Source: Lutibacter profundi (lineage in GTDB: Bacteria > Bacteroidota > Bacteroidia > Flavobacteriales > Flavobacteriaceae). From it: a stretch of 64,000 nucleotides of DNA. Below are positions 34,697-42,490 of the stretch, in pieces. The notes below the pieces were generated by a model. The model saw nothing but the letters and a program-made list of their open reading frames with translations. It searched no databases and was not told the origin of the DNA. The first letter of the stretch is position 1. Each line of letters starts with the position of its first letter. Position numbers and translations under genes: made by a program. Where the stretch lies: assembly GCF_001543325.1 (NCBI RefSeq), contig NZ_CP013355.1:2572001-2636000 (forward strand). Reading direction: 5' to 3'.

Positions 34697-36397
34697 TTAT
34701 GTTAGTTCAACAAATAAGCCGTTATCTGTATTGTTAACTTTTGCTAAACCATTTTTAGTTAAGCCCTTTAAGGTTTTATCCCATTTTTTATTGCTTAAAC
34801 CACTTTGAGTTTTTAGGTCGTTCAATAAAGCTGGTGAATTTGTCTCTATCATTTTTAGCAGTGCTTTCTCTTCATCATTCAATTCAACAGAAGGTGCTTT
34901 TTTCTCTGGTTTCATTTGAGGAAAGAAGAGCACTTCTTGTATAGAACTGTTGTTGGTCATAAACATTACCAATCTATCAATTCCAATTCCAATACCTGAT
35001 GTTGGAGGCATTCCATACTCTAAGGCACGAATAAAGTCTTGATCAATAAACATGGCTTCATCATCTCCTTTGGCAGATAATTTTAATTGATCTTCAAAAC
35101 GTTCACGTTGGTCTATTGGGTCATTTAATTCAGAATATGCATTTGCTAATTCGCTTCCATTCACCATTAATTCAAAACGCTCCGTTAAATCTGAGTTTGT
35201 ACGGTGTTCTTTTGTTAACGGACTCATTTCCTTAGGGTAATCTGTTATAAAAGTTGGTTGAATGTATAGGTGTTCACATTTTTCTCCAAATAGTTCATCA
35301 ATTAATTTTCCAACACCCATTGTTTCATCAACTTCAACGCCAACTTTTTCACAAACTTCTTTTAATTCCTTTTCTCCCATACCCGCAACATCATAACCTG
35401 TGTGAGTTTTAATAGCTTCTAAAATTGGAACTCTTGGGTATGGTGCTTTAAAACTTACAGTGTTCTCTCCAATTTGAACTTCAGTAGTACCATTTGAGTC
35501 AATTGCTACTTTTTCTAATAGTTCTTCTGTCATACGCATCATCCAATTATAATCTTTGTATGCAACATACAATTCCATAATTGTAAATTCAGGATTGTGT
35601 GTTCTATCCATTCCTTCATTTCTGAAGTCTTTTGAAAATTCATAAACAGCATCAAATCCTCCTACAATTAATCGTTTTAAATACAATTCGTTGGCAATAC
35701 GTAAATACAAAGGAATGTCAAGCGCATTGTGATGGGTCATAAATGGCCTAGCAGCAGCTCCTCCAGGAATTGGTTGTAAAATGGGTGTTTCAACTTCTAA
35801 ATACCCTTTGTTATTTAAAAATTCACGAATTGAATTGGTTATTTTTGTGCGTTTAATAAAAGTTTCTTTTACATGGTCATTTACAATTAAATCTACATAA
35901 CGTTGGCGGTAGCGTTGTTCAGCATCAGAAAAGGCATCATGTATTTTTCCATCAGCATCTGTTTTCACTACAGGCAGTGGTCGTAAACTTTTTGAAAGTA
36001 GGGTAAGCTCTTTTACTTTTACAGAAACTTCACCAACATTAGTTTTGAAAACGGTTCCTTTAATACCAATAATATCACCCATATCCAATAATTTTTTGAA
36101 TACTGTATTGTACATAGTTGGATTTTCTTCGGAAGAAATTTCATCACGATTTACATAGATTTGCATTTTGCCACTTGCATCTTTTAATTCAGCAAAAGAA
36201 GCCTTTCCCATAATTCTACGGCTCATCATTCTTCCGGCCAACACAACTTCTTTCCCCTCAAAATCATCAAAATTTGATATAATATTGTGAATGGTTGCAG
36301 TTGTTTTAAATTCTTCTGCAGGATAAGGGTTAATACCTAGTTCACGTAGTTTTTGTAAGGATTCTCTTCTAACTATTTCAAGTGCTGATAATTGCAT
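34697..36397 (-). CDS. lysS: Lysyl-tRNA synthetase (class II)
   Basis: LysRS charges tRNA-Lys. The 566 residues start with an OB-fold anticodon-binding domain (about 55-165), followed by the class II catalytic core with motif 2 (FRNEGMDRTHNPEFTIMELY) and motif 3 (GIGIGIDRLVMFM, about 485). About 60 extra residues after the usual end (from PSVELNDEEKALLK) look like a small winged-helix-type domain, an extension I associate with Bacteroidetes LysRS and absent from the 505-residue E. coli enzyme. A TATCTTTG element (36442-36435, minus strand) predicts a leader of about 34 bases. Confidence 0.97.
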   Translation of the reverse strand: MQLSALEIVRRESLQKLRELGINPYPAEEFKTTATIHNIISNFDDFEGKEVVLAGRMMSRRIMGKASFAELKDASGKMQIYVNRDEISSEENPTMYNTVFKKLLDMGDIIGIKGTVFKTNVGEVSVKVKELTLLSKSLRPLPVVKTDADGKIHDAFSDAEQRYRQRYVDLIVNDHVKETFIKRTKITNSIREFLNNKGYLEVETPILQPIPGGAAARPFMTHHNALDIPLYLRIANELYLKRLIVGGFDAVYEFSKDFRNEGMDRTHNPEFTIMELYVAYKDYNWMMRMTEELLEKVAIDSNGTTEVQIGENTVSFKAPYPRVPILEAIKTHTGYDVAGMGEKELKEVCEKVGVEVDETMGVGKLIDELFGEKCEHLYIQPTFITDYPKEMSPLTKEHRTNSDLTERFELMVNGSELANAYSELNDPIDQRERFEDQLKLSAKGDDEAMFIDQDFIRALEYGMPPTSGIGIGIDRLVMFMTNNSSIQEVLFFPQMKPEKKAPSVELNDEEKALLKMIETNSPALLNDLKTQSGLSNKKWDKTLKGLTKNGLAKVNNTDNGLFVELT

Positions 36398-36491
36398 GCG
36401 GTGTTTTTTGTAGTTTATTTATAATAACAGTTTGCAAAGATACAATCAATTCAGAAAAATAAGTAATTTCAAAAGAAAAAGTGTTTACAAT

Positions 36492-36520
36492 TTGAATATG
36501 AATTATAATTTATATATTTG
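36492..36520 (+). promoter_or_regulatory. Promoter of the candidate small RNA
   Basis: TTG (36492-36494), an 18-base spacer and TATATTTG (36513-36520): a near-ideal Bacteroidetes promoter pointing away from lysS. No coding start follows, and the transcript would begin at about 36523-36524. Confidence 0.7.
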
Positions 36521-36523
36521 TAG

Positions 36524-36623
36524 ACCGCATTTTGGTGCGGCTTAGTTGTGTTGTTTGACGTTATTAAACGTCAAGGTTTTTTAAAACCAATGGAAAGCTT
36601 CCCGTATTCGGGACGCTTTTTTT
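36524..36623 (+). ncRNA. Candidate structured small RNA (about 100 nt)
   Basis: The predicted transcript folds into successive hairpins: CCGCA/TGCGG (36525-36540); an 8-bp stem TTGACGTT/AACGTCAA (36555-36574); a small GGTTTT/AAAACC stem (36575-36588); and a terminator stem with TCCCG/CGGGA plus AGC/GCT and a 7-T tail. A strong promoter precedes it and no open reading frame fits. The GC-rich paired parts stand out in an AT-rich gap. It might belong to a known Flavobacteria RNA motif such as Flavo-1, but I cannot confirm that from memory. Confidence 0.65.
36594..36623 (+). terminator. Intrinsic terminator of the small RNA
   Basis: A stem of five G/C-rich pairs (36600-36613, loop TATT) is extended by AGC/GCT across a one-base internal mismatch and followed by seven Ts. 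Confidence 0.8.
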
Positions 36624-36641
36624 GTTTTAAGCCAATTTATT

Positions 36642-37151
36642 TTATTCAGTAAAGGTAAAAAACAACGATTTATATTCCCAAAATATGGAAACAAACAAGC
36701 CTGTAAAAATTGTTGCAGCAATAAATTTCAAAAAAGAGGAGGTTAAAAAACCAATAAAAGAGCCAAAAGCTGCTTTTAAAGCCTTATTAGAATTTTTTTC
36801 TTGTATCATTTCTCCAATATAAGCACCAGCAAAGGGGCCAATTATAATTCCAAAAGGGCCTAAAAATAGAATTCCAATAATTAATCCTACCATTGTACCT
36901 ATAACCCCATACCTTGTGCCTCCAAATTTTTTAGTACCCATTGCTGGAATAAAATAATCTATAATCCATATTACAACTGCAATACTAAGTGTAATACCTA
37001 AAAAAGTCCAATTCATGGGTACAATACTTGTTAAATGTAATAGTAGTAAACCAAACCAACTTGTTAGAGGACCAGGTAGTACTGGTAAAAATGAGCCAAT
37101 AATACCTAATAAAGCAAATAGAAACCCTATAATTAAGAGAAAAATGTCCAT
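36642..37151 (-). CDS. DUF456 family membrane protein
   Basis: A 169-residue integral membrane protein with about four to five hydrophobic helices and glycine-rich motifs (GIIGSFLPVLPGPLTSWFGLLLLH; GPFGIIIGPFAGAYIGEM), as in DUF456, whose Gly motifs recall those of glycine zippers. Function unknown. A TAGCATT-TCG-AATGCTA hairpin (37161-37177) lies just before its start codon. It diverges from the blaI operon. Confidence 0.82.
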   Translation of the reverse strand: MDIFLLIIGFLFALLGIIGSFLPVLPGPLTSWFGLLLLHLTSIVPMNWTFLGITLSIAVVIWIIDYFIPAMGTKKFGGTRYGVIGTMVGLIIGILFLGPFGIIIGPFAGAYIGEMIQEKNSNKALKAAFGSFIGFLTSSFLKFIAATIFTGLFVSIFWEYKSLFFTFTE

Positions 37152-37213
37152 ACGCTAATTTAGCATTTCGAATGCTATTTAAAAAATATTAGCTATTAAT
37201 TTTTATAATTAAT

Positions 37214-37278
37214 AACTAAAAAATTAGTTTAAACTAAATATTTAGTTATATTTGTATTATAAAACTAAAAACTTAGTT
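37214..37278 (+). promoter_or_regulatory. blaI promoter with three BlaI-type operators
   Basis: Three copies of AACTAA-N4-TTAGTT lie at 37214-37229, 37232-37247 (a perfect 16-bp palindrome) and 37263-37278. The -7 element TATATTTG (37247-37254) is flanked by the second and third copies. A fourth, overlapping 14-bp palindrome is at 37224-37237. Binding here would block RNA polymerase, so autorepression by the adjacent BlaI-family repressor is likely. Confidence 0.7.
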
Positions 37279-37283
37279 GAAAA

Positions 37284-37655
37284 ATGAACAAACAATTAAC
37301 AAAAGCAGAAGAGCAATTAATGCAAGTTTTGTGGGAATTGAATGAAGCATCTGTTCAGGAAATTATTAACAAGCTGCCCAATCCTAAACCTGCTTACAAT
37401 ACGGTTTCTACAATAATAAGAATTTTAGAAACTAAAAATTTTGTATCTCATAAAGCAAAAGGAAGAGGTTATATTTATTTTCCTTTGATTCAAAAAACTG
37501 ATTATAGCAATCAGAGTTTACACAAATTGGTTGACAGTTATTTTGGGGGTTCTTTTAAAAATATGGTGTCATTTTTTGTTGATAAAAATGATGTTGATTT
37601 AAAAGAACTAGAAACAATTTTAGAAGCTATAAACGAAAAAAAATCAAATAAATGA
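37284..37655 (+). CDS. BlaI/MecI/CopY family repressor
   Basis: A 123-residue winged-helix repressor of the BlaI/MecI/CopY family, with the N-terminal pattern LTKAEEQLMQVLWELNEASVQEI and recognition helix region NTVSTIIRILETKNFVSHKAKGRGYIY. The C-terminal helices are for dimerisation. In this family a partner M56 membrane protease triggers cleavage of the repressor. Its stop overlaps the ATG of the M56 gene by four bases (ATGA), indicating translational coupling. Three matching palindromes cover its promoter. Confidence 0.9.
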   Translation: MNKQLTKAEEQLMQVLWELNEASVQEIINKLPNPKPAYNTVSTIIRILETKNFVSHKAKGRGYIYFPLIQKTDYSNQSLHKLVDSYFGGSFKNMVSFFVDKNDVDLKELETILEAINEKKSNK

Positions 37656-39157
37656 TAAACTATATACTACAAGTAATCCTTTTTCAGGCGTTGTTTTTAG
37701 CGGTATACGATTTGTTTTTACAAAAGGAAACATTTTTTAAGTGGAATCGGTTTTACTTATTGAGTACACCTGTTTTATCTTTCATACTGCCATTATTAAA
37801 GTTTAAAAGTATCCAAGAAACAATTCCTCAAGAATATATTGTTCAATTACCAACAGTATTTTTGAATCCGCAAGCGGTTATTGAACAAACTGTTCAAAGT
37901 GGTTCTACACTAAATTATATATCAATAATATTTTTTGTTGGACTTTCTTTTTTTGCGTTATTGTTTTTAATTAAACTGACTAAAATATTACAATTAATTA
38001 TAACTAATAAAGTAATTAAAAAACAACATTACTCTTTAGTTGTGCTGGAAAAGAAACAATCTGCTTTCTCATTTTTCAATTATATATTTATAAATGAGCA
38101 TCTTTTAAAAAGTGAAGATTTACAAATAATTAAACACGAATTAATACACTGTAAACAAAATCATACACTTGATTTATTGTTTTTTGAAATCTTAAAAATA
38201 GTATTATGGTTCAATCCATTAGTTTATGTGTATCAAAAGCGAATTACCTTATTACACGAATATATTTCTGATGCTGAGGTAGTGTTAGAAACCAATAAAA
38301 AAATGTATTTCAATAAGTTGTTGTCTGAAACTTTTAATGTTGAAAATATTTCGTTTATCAATCAATTTTTTAAACATTCATTAATTAAAAAAAGAATAGT
38401 TATGATTACAAAAGAAAAATCAAAAAGAATGAAACAGTTAAAGTATTTATTAATAGTGCCTTTGTTGTTGGGTATGCTTGTTTATGTGTCATGCTCTAAT
38501 GATTCTCAAATGGATATTGAACAGGTTGAGAAAGTTTTAAATAAAGAGAACAGTATTTCAGAAGGAAAGTATTTTGAAGGTGAAAATGGGTTTAAAATGT
38601 TTCTAGGCACACATTTAGTGGGAGAAGTAGTTTCTATCGAGGAATATACAGAAAAAGAGAAGGCTGTTTTTAATAAATTTAAGAATATTGAAAAACCTAA
38701 GCTTGATATAAGTATTATAATAAATGAAAATGGGGACAGGGTTTATTTCGCTAAAACCAAATATTTTTCTAATGTGAATAATAAAAAAATTAATGATGAT
38801 GGGTCGATTCCTTTTGCAGTAATAGATGAAGTACCCATATACCCAGGTTGTGTAGGAACTAAGGATGAGTTGCGAACTTGTTTGCAAGAAAAAATAACAC
38901 AAGCTATAAGTGAAAATTTCAATGTAAATTTAGCTACAGAGTTAAATCTTGAATCTGGAGTAAAAAGAATTTTTGTGATGTTTAAAATTGATAAAAATGG
39001 AAATATTGCTGATATAAAGGCAAGAGCTCCACATAAAGCATTACAAGAGGAAGCAATTAGAGTTGTAAATTTATTACCAAAAATGGTATCTGGTAAACAT
39101 CATGGGGAAAATGTAGGTGTGAAGTATAGTTTACCTATTGCCTTTAAAGTTGAATAA
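37652..39157 (+). CDS. M56 family (BlaR1-like) membrane metallopeptidase with TonB-type C-terminus
   Basis: A 501-residue sensor protease. It has transmembrane helices at about 1-20, 33-48 and 85-110, and a zinc motif HELIH (about 162) in the cytoplasmic loop, with a further downstream helix (LLIVPLLLGMLVYVSC, about 265-282). The periplasmic C-terminal part has, in place of a beta-lactam-binding domain, a TonB C-terminal-like domain (about 390-501: AVIDEVPIYPGC ... FKIDKNGNIADIKARAPH). It is presumed to cleave or inactivate the coupled BlaI repressor. The signal is unknown; beta-lactam sensing is not supported because no penicillin-binding domain is present. Confidence 0.85.
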   Translation: MINYILQVILFQALFLAVYDLFLQKETFFKWNRFYLLSTPVLSFILPLLKFKSIQETIPQEYIVQLPTVFLNPQAVIEQTVQSGSTLNYISIIFFVGLSFFALLFLIKLTKILQLIITNKVIKKQHYSLVVLEKKQSAFSFFNYIFINEHLLKSEDLQIIKHELIHCKQNHTLDLLFFEILKIVLWFNPLVYVYQKRITLLHEYISDAEVVLETNKKMYFNKLLSETFNVENISFINQFFKHSLIKKRIVMITKEKSKRMKQLKYLLIVPLLLGMLVYVSCSNDSQMDIEQVEKVLNKENSISEGKYFEGENGFKMFLGTHLVGEVVSIEEYTEKEKAVFNKFKNIEKPKLDISIIINENGDRVYFAKTKYFSNVNNKKINDDGSIPFAVIDEVPIYPGCVGTKDELRTCLQEKITQAISENFNVNLATELNLESGVKRIFVMFKIDKNGNIADIKARAPHKALQEEAIRVVNLLPKMVSGKHHGENVGVKYSLPIAFKVE

Positions 39158-39170
39158 TTAAATAGTATTT

Positions 39171-39680
39171 GTGAAAAAGATTATAGTTACATTAATAATA
39201 GTATTGCTAGCACTAAAAACCGAAGCACAGCCTTCGGTTTTTACCATTGTAGATAGTTTATTACTTAAAGGAAATTAGCAAGAGACTTTAGTTAAGTTAG
39301 AAAATGAATACAACAAAACAGTTAAGATTTATGATAAATTGGCTCAATTTTATTTAATACAGTCTATTATGTATGGAAGAGCTGATTTGGATAAACAATT
39401 TCTTCTATCAGGTATAATAGCCAAAGAAGAATTTAATGTAAAGGTTGCAATTAAATTTTTTAAAGAGTCTGTTAAATACAATAGAAATAACCACAAAGCA
39501 CTATTTCAATTGGCGTTAACTTCTGATACATATTATAAGGATAAAAAAATAGCGTTTAAACATTATCAAAATTTTATTCAAAGGTTTGAAGGTGAAAACA
39601 AAAAATTGACTTTATATGCAAAAAATAGAATTAAAGAGATAAAAAAAGAATACTTTATTAAAGGTGAAATTGTTGAGTAA
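39171..39680 (+). pseudogene. Exported TPR-type protein interrupted by an in-frame TAG
   Basis: Reading from GTG 39171 gives a signal peptide (KKIIVTLIIVLLALKTEAQ) and SVFTIVDSLLLKGN. A TAG at 39276-39278 follows, and the same frame then continues without interruption as QETLVKLENEYNK to a TPR-like helical domain ending at 39680. The family normally has an aromatic residue at the stop position (GNYQ-type TPR start), so TAT to TAG is the simplest explanation. A fragment could restart at the ATG near 39369, but without a signal peptide. It starts 14 bases after the M56 gene. Confidence 0.7.
39215..39242 (+). terminator. Terminator-like hairpin inside the pseudogene
   Basis: AAAAACCGAAG and CTTCGGTTTTT form a perfect 11-bp stem with a six-base loop, ending in five Ts. 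It lies 58 bases after the M56 stop and within the signal-peptide codons of the broken gene, so it may end the blaI operon transcript. Confidence 0.5.
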
Positions 39681-39719
39681 CATAAAATGTTGTATTTTCA
39701 CTTGTGGAAATAAATACAT

Positions 39720-40193
39720 ATGTTAAAACAATTAGTTGCTTTATTATTTTTGATGTCATTATTGGTATCGTGTTCTTATTTTGAAAAAAAATTAGAAAGA
39801 AAACCTATACAAGAAGTAGATACTATTGTTGATTTTAGTACTGTTGACGCTTTTCCATTATTTCCTAATTGTAAAGATATTCCATCACGAAGGAAGCAGC
39901 AAATTTGTTTTCAACTAGAGATGTCACAGTATATTTATGCATTTTTAAAACAATTTAAACTAAATGCCAAAGAAAAGGTGAATGATACCGTATTGGTAAA
40001 ATTAAAAGTCAATATTTTAGGTGAAACAAGCCTTTCAAGTATTCAAATTTCTAAAGAAACAAAAGAATTACTTCCAAATTTAGATAGCTTAATAAAGACA
40101 AGTTTACAGAGTTTACCAACATTACAGCCTGCAATAAAACGAAATATGCCGGTTACTACAGAATTTACGTTGCCAATAATATTAAAAAATTAA
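39720..40193 (+). CDS. Lipoprotein related to the TonB-type C-terminal domain
   Basis: A 157-residue lipoprotein: signal LLFLMSLLVSC with lipobox Cys at about 18, then a domain (FPLFPNCKDIPSRRKQQICFQ ... LVKLKVNILGETSLSSIQIS) that parallels the C-terminal part of the M56 protein encoded upstream (PIYPGC..ELRTCLQ ... FKIDKNGNIADI). The two thus share a two-cysteine, TonB-like fold, suggesting duplication within the locus. It may help sensing or compete for the same partner. Function unproven. Confidence 0.65.
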   Translation: MLKQLVALLFLMSLLVSCSYFEKKLERKPIQEVDTIVDFSTVDAFPLFPNCKDIPSRRKQQICFQLEMSQYIYAFLKQFKLNAKEKVNDTVLVKLKVNILGETSLSSIQISKETKELLPNLDSLIKTSLQSLPTLQPAIKRNMPVTTEFTLPIILKN

Positions 40194-40195
40194 AA

Positions 40196-41188
40196 TTAAT
40201 TATTTAACATTTTCCACAAGGTATCTTTTAGTTCAACTAAACCTTGTTGTGCAATAGATGAAATAAAAATAGTTTCAATTCCTTTAGGTAAATCACTTTT
40301 AATTTCGTCTTTCAATTCATCATCTAACATATCCGATTTTGAGATCGCTAATAGCCTACTTTTATCTAAAAGTTCAGGATTGTGTTTTTTGAGTTCATTT
40401 AGTAAAATAGCATATTCTTTTTGAATATCATCTGAATCAGCAGGTATTAAAAACAGTAAGGTTGAATTTCTTTCAATATGACGTAAAAATCGGTGTCCAA
40501 GTCCTTTTCCTTCAGCTGCACCTTCAATTATACCGGGAATATCAGCCATTACGAATGTTTGAAAATCTCTATATTTCACAATTCCTAAATTAGGTTTTAG
40601 AGTTGTAAATGCATAGTCTGCAATTTTAGGTTTTGCAGCGGTAAGTACTGAAAGTAGTGTAGATTTTCCGGCATTTGGGAATCCAACCAAGCCAACATCA
40701 GCCAATAATTTTAATTCTAATTGAAACCATCCTTCTTTACCATCAATTCCAGGTTGTGCATATCGTGGCGTTTGATTTGTAGCCGATCTAAAGTTCCAGT
40801 TTCCAAGGCCACCCATTCCACCTTCTAATAAAATTTGTTCAGTGTTTTCAGTAGTAATTTCAAAAAGTATTTCTTGAGTTTCACTATCCCTAACAATAGT
40901 TCCTAAAGGAACATCAATATAAACATCTCCACCATCTTTTCCTGTACTTCGTGATTTACTACCATGGCCTCCATGTTCAGCTCTAAAATGCTTGTTAAAT
41001 TTCAAGTGATATAAGGTCCATAAATTGGGGTTGGCTCGTAAAATTACGTGTCCACCACGTCCACCATCCCCACCATCTGGGCCTCCTTTGGTAATGTATT
41101 TTTCTCTATGTAAATGCACAGAGCCTCCACCACCTTTTCCAGAACAGGCATAAATTTTTGTATAATCAACAAAATTCCCTTCAGTCAT
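40196..41188 (-). CDS. obgE: Obg family GTPase
   Basis: A ribosome-assembly and stress GTPase of 330 residues. It has an N-terminal Obg glycine-rich fold (about 1-157: [24 protein letters not shown]) and a GTPase domain with G1 GFPNAGKST (about 166), G3 DIPGIIEGA and G4 SKSD. It lacks the longer C-terminal domain of some Obg proteins, as is usual in this phylum. It lies downstream of hpt-adk on the same strand. Confidence 0.95.
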   Translation of the reverse strand: MTEGNFVDYTKIYACSGKGGGGSVHLHREKYITKGGPDGGDGGRGGHVILRANPNLWTLYHLKFNKHFRAEHGGHGSKSRSTGKDGGDVYIDVPLGTIVRDSETQEILFEITTENTEQILLEGGMGGLGNWNFRSATNQTPRYAQPGIDGKEGWFQLELKLLADVGLVGFPNAGKSTLLSVLTAAKPKIADYAFTTLKPNLGIVKYRDFQTFVMADIPGIIEGAAEGKGLGHRFLRHIERNSTLLFLIPADSDDIQKEYAILLNELKKHNPELLDKSRLLAISKSDMLDDELKDEIKSDLPKGIETIFISSIAQQGLVELKDTLWKMLNN

Positions 41189-41242
41189 TAGTAATAATAT
41201 TAAATATTAAGTTAGAGAATATTAATATAATAAAAAATATTC

Positions 41243-42364
41243 TTATAAGTTATCAATTATTTTGGATAATCGTAAAGTAATTTCATGAATAGTTCCCACT
41301 CCATTAATTCCAAAATATTTATTTTGGGCTTGATAGTAATCTTTTAAAATTTCAGTTTTTGTACTGTATTCGTTAAAACGATTACGAATTTTTGCTTCAT
41401 CTTGGTCATCAGGTCTTCCACTAGTTTTACCTCGTTCTAATAAGCGTTCAACCAAAATATTTTCTGGAACTTCAAGGGCTACCATTCCATTAACTATTTC
41501 GCCTTTTTCAGCTAAAAACTTGTCAAGCGCTCTTGCCTGTAATTCTGTTCTTGGAAAGCCATCAAAAATAAATCCATTAGAACCAATATTTTTTTCAACT
41601 TCAGCTTTTAGCATTTTTATGGTAACTTCATCAGGTACCAAATTTCCTTTATCCATATACCATTGGGCAAGTTTTCCTAGCTTTGTTTTATTTTTAATAT
41701 GATGCCTAAAAACATCTCCTGTTGAAATATGAACAAGATTATATTTTTCTTTTAACAATTTAGCTTGAGTCCCTTTTCCTACGCCTGGAGGTCCAAATAA
41801 AACAATATTTTTTAGTTTTGGGTTAGCTGTAAGTTGGTATATATCTGAAAGGTTTCTCCCTATGCCATTGTAGTCTAAACCATAACCAACTATAAATTTA
41901 TTGGGTATTGAAATGCCAATATAATCTACAGGTAAATCTTTTTTAAATACGTCTGGTTTAAAGAATAAAGTAGCAATTTTGAGTTGTTTCACTTTTTTAT
42001 TTCTAAAAATTTTATAGATTTCTTGAAGTGTATTTCCCGTATCAATAATATCTTCTAAAATTACAACTGTTCTTCCTTCTAAATTTTCATTTAAGCCAAC
42101 TAATTCTTTAATATTACCGGTAGAATTTGTTCCTTCATAAGAGGATAATTTAACAAATGAAACTTCACAATTACCTGTATATTTTCTCACAAAATCAGCA
42201 ACAAACATAAAACTTCCATTTAGAATACCTATAAATAATGGGTTTTCATCTTTGCAATCTTCATAAACTTGTTTTACTAGTTGTTCTATTGCTTCTGTTA
42301 TTTTTTTTTCAGAAATATATGTTTTAAAATATTTATCGTGTAGTTTAATAATACTCATGGGCAT
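41243..42364 (-). CDS. adk: Fused hypoxanthine phosphoribosyltransferase - adenylate kinase
   Basis: A bifunctional purine enzyme of about 373 residues. Residues 1-175 are a type I phosphoribosyltransferase (PRPP motif VVILEDIIDTGNTL at about 95). Residues about 185-373 are adenylate kinase (Walker A FGPPGVGKGTQ, ISTGDVFR, FDGFPRT) with a short LID lacking zinc cysteines (ERGKTSGRPDDQDE). The fusion couples salvage of hypoxanthine/guanine to AMP/ADP balance and is known in Flavobacteriales. Start choices are ATG 42364 or ATG 42358; the TTG at 42367 is less likely given TAAATTTG at 42382-42375 just upstream. Confidence 0.93.
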   Translation of the reverse strand: MPMSIIKLHDKYFKTYISEKKITEAIEQLVKQVYEDCKDENPLFIGILNGSFMFVADFVRKYTGNCEVSFVKLSSYEGTNSTGNIKELVGLNENLEGRTVVILEDIIDTGNTLQEIYKIFRNKKVKQLKIATLFFKPDVFKKDLPVDYIGISIPNKFIVGYGLDYNGIGRNLSDIYQLTANPKLKNIVLFGPPGVGKGTQAKLLKEKYNLVHISTGDVFRHHIKNKTKLGKLAQWYMDKGNLVPDEVTIKMLKAEVEKNIGSNGFIFDGFPRTELQARALDKFLAEKGEIVNGMVALEVPENILVERLLERGKTSGRPDDQDEAKIRNRFNEYSTKTEILKDYYQAQNKYFGINGVGTIHEITLRLSKIIDNL

Positions 42365-42438
42365 CAATTTATTACAAATTTAAGAATCAATAAAGAATAA
42401 TAGATTTTATTTTGAATTTATTTGCTAATTTGAAATAC

Positions 42439-42470
42439 AAAAACCGTTTTGACAATTCAAAACGGTTTTT
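42439..42470 (-). terminator. Terminator after secDF
   Basis: A perfect 14-bp stem (AAAAACCGTTTTGA and complement) with a four-base loop. T-runs lie on both strands, and it is positioned just after the secDF stop. Confidence 0.8.
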
Positions 42471-42490
42471 GATAGTTAGGTTATATATTT

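Noticed and set aside
37194-37214. TATTAATT/AATTAATA inverted repeat upstream of blaI
   Set aside because: Made only of A and T in an AT-rich gap; chance occurrence is plausible and it does not match the AACTAA operators.
37652-39157. Beta-lactam resistance sensor (true BlaR1)
   Set aside because: No penicillin-binding domain and no beta-lactamase gene nearby; the C-terminus is TonB-like.
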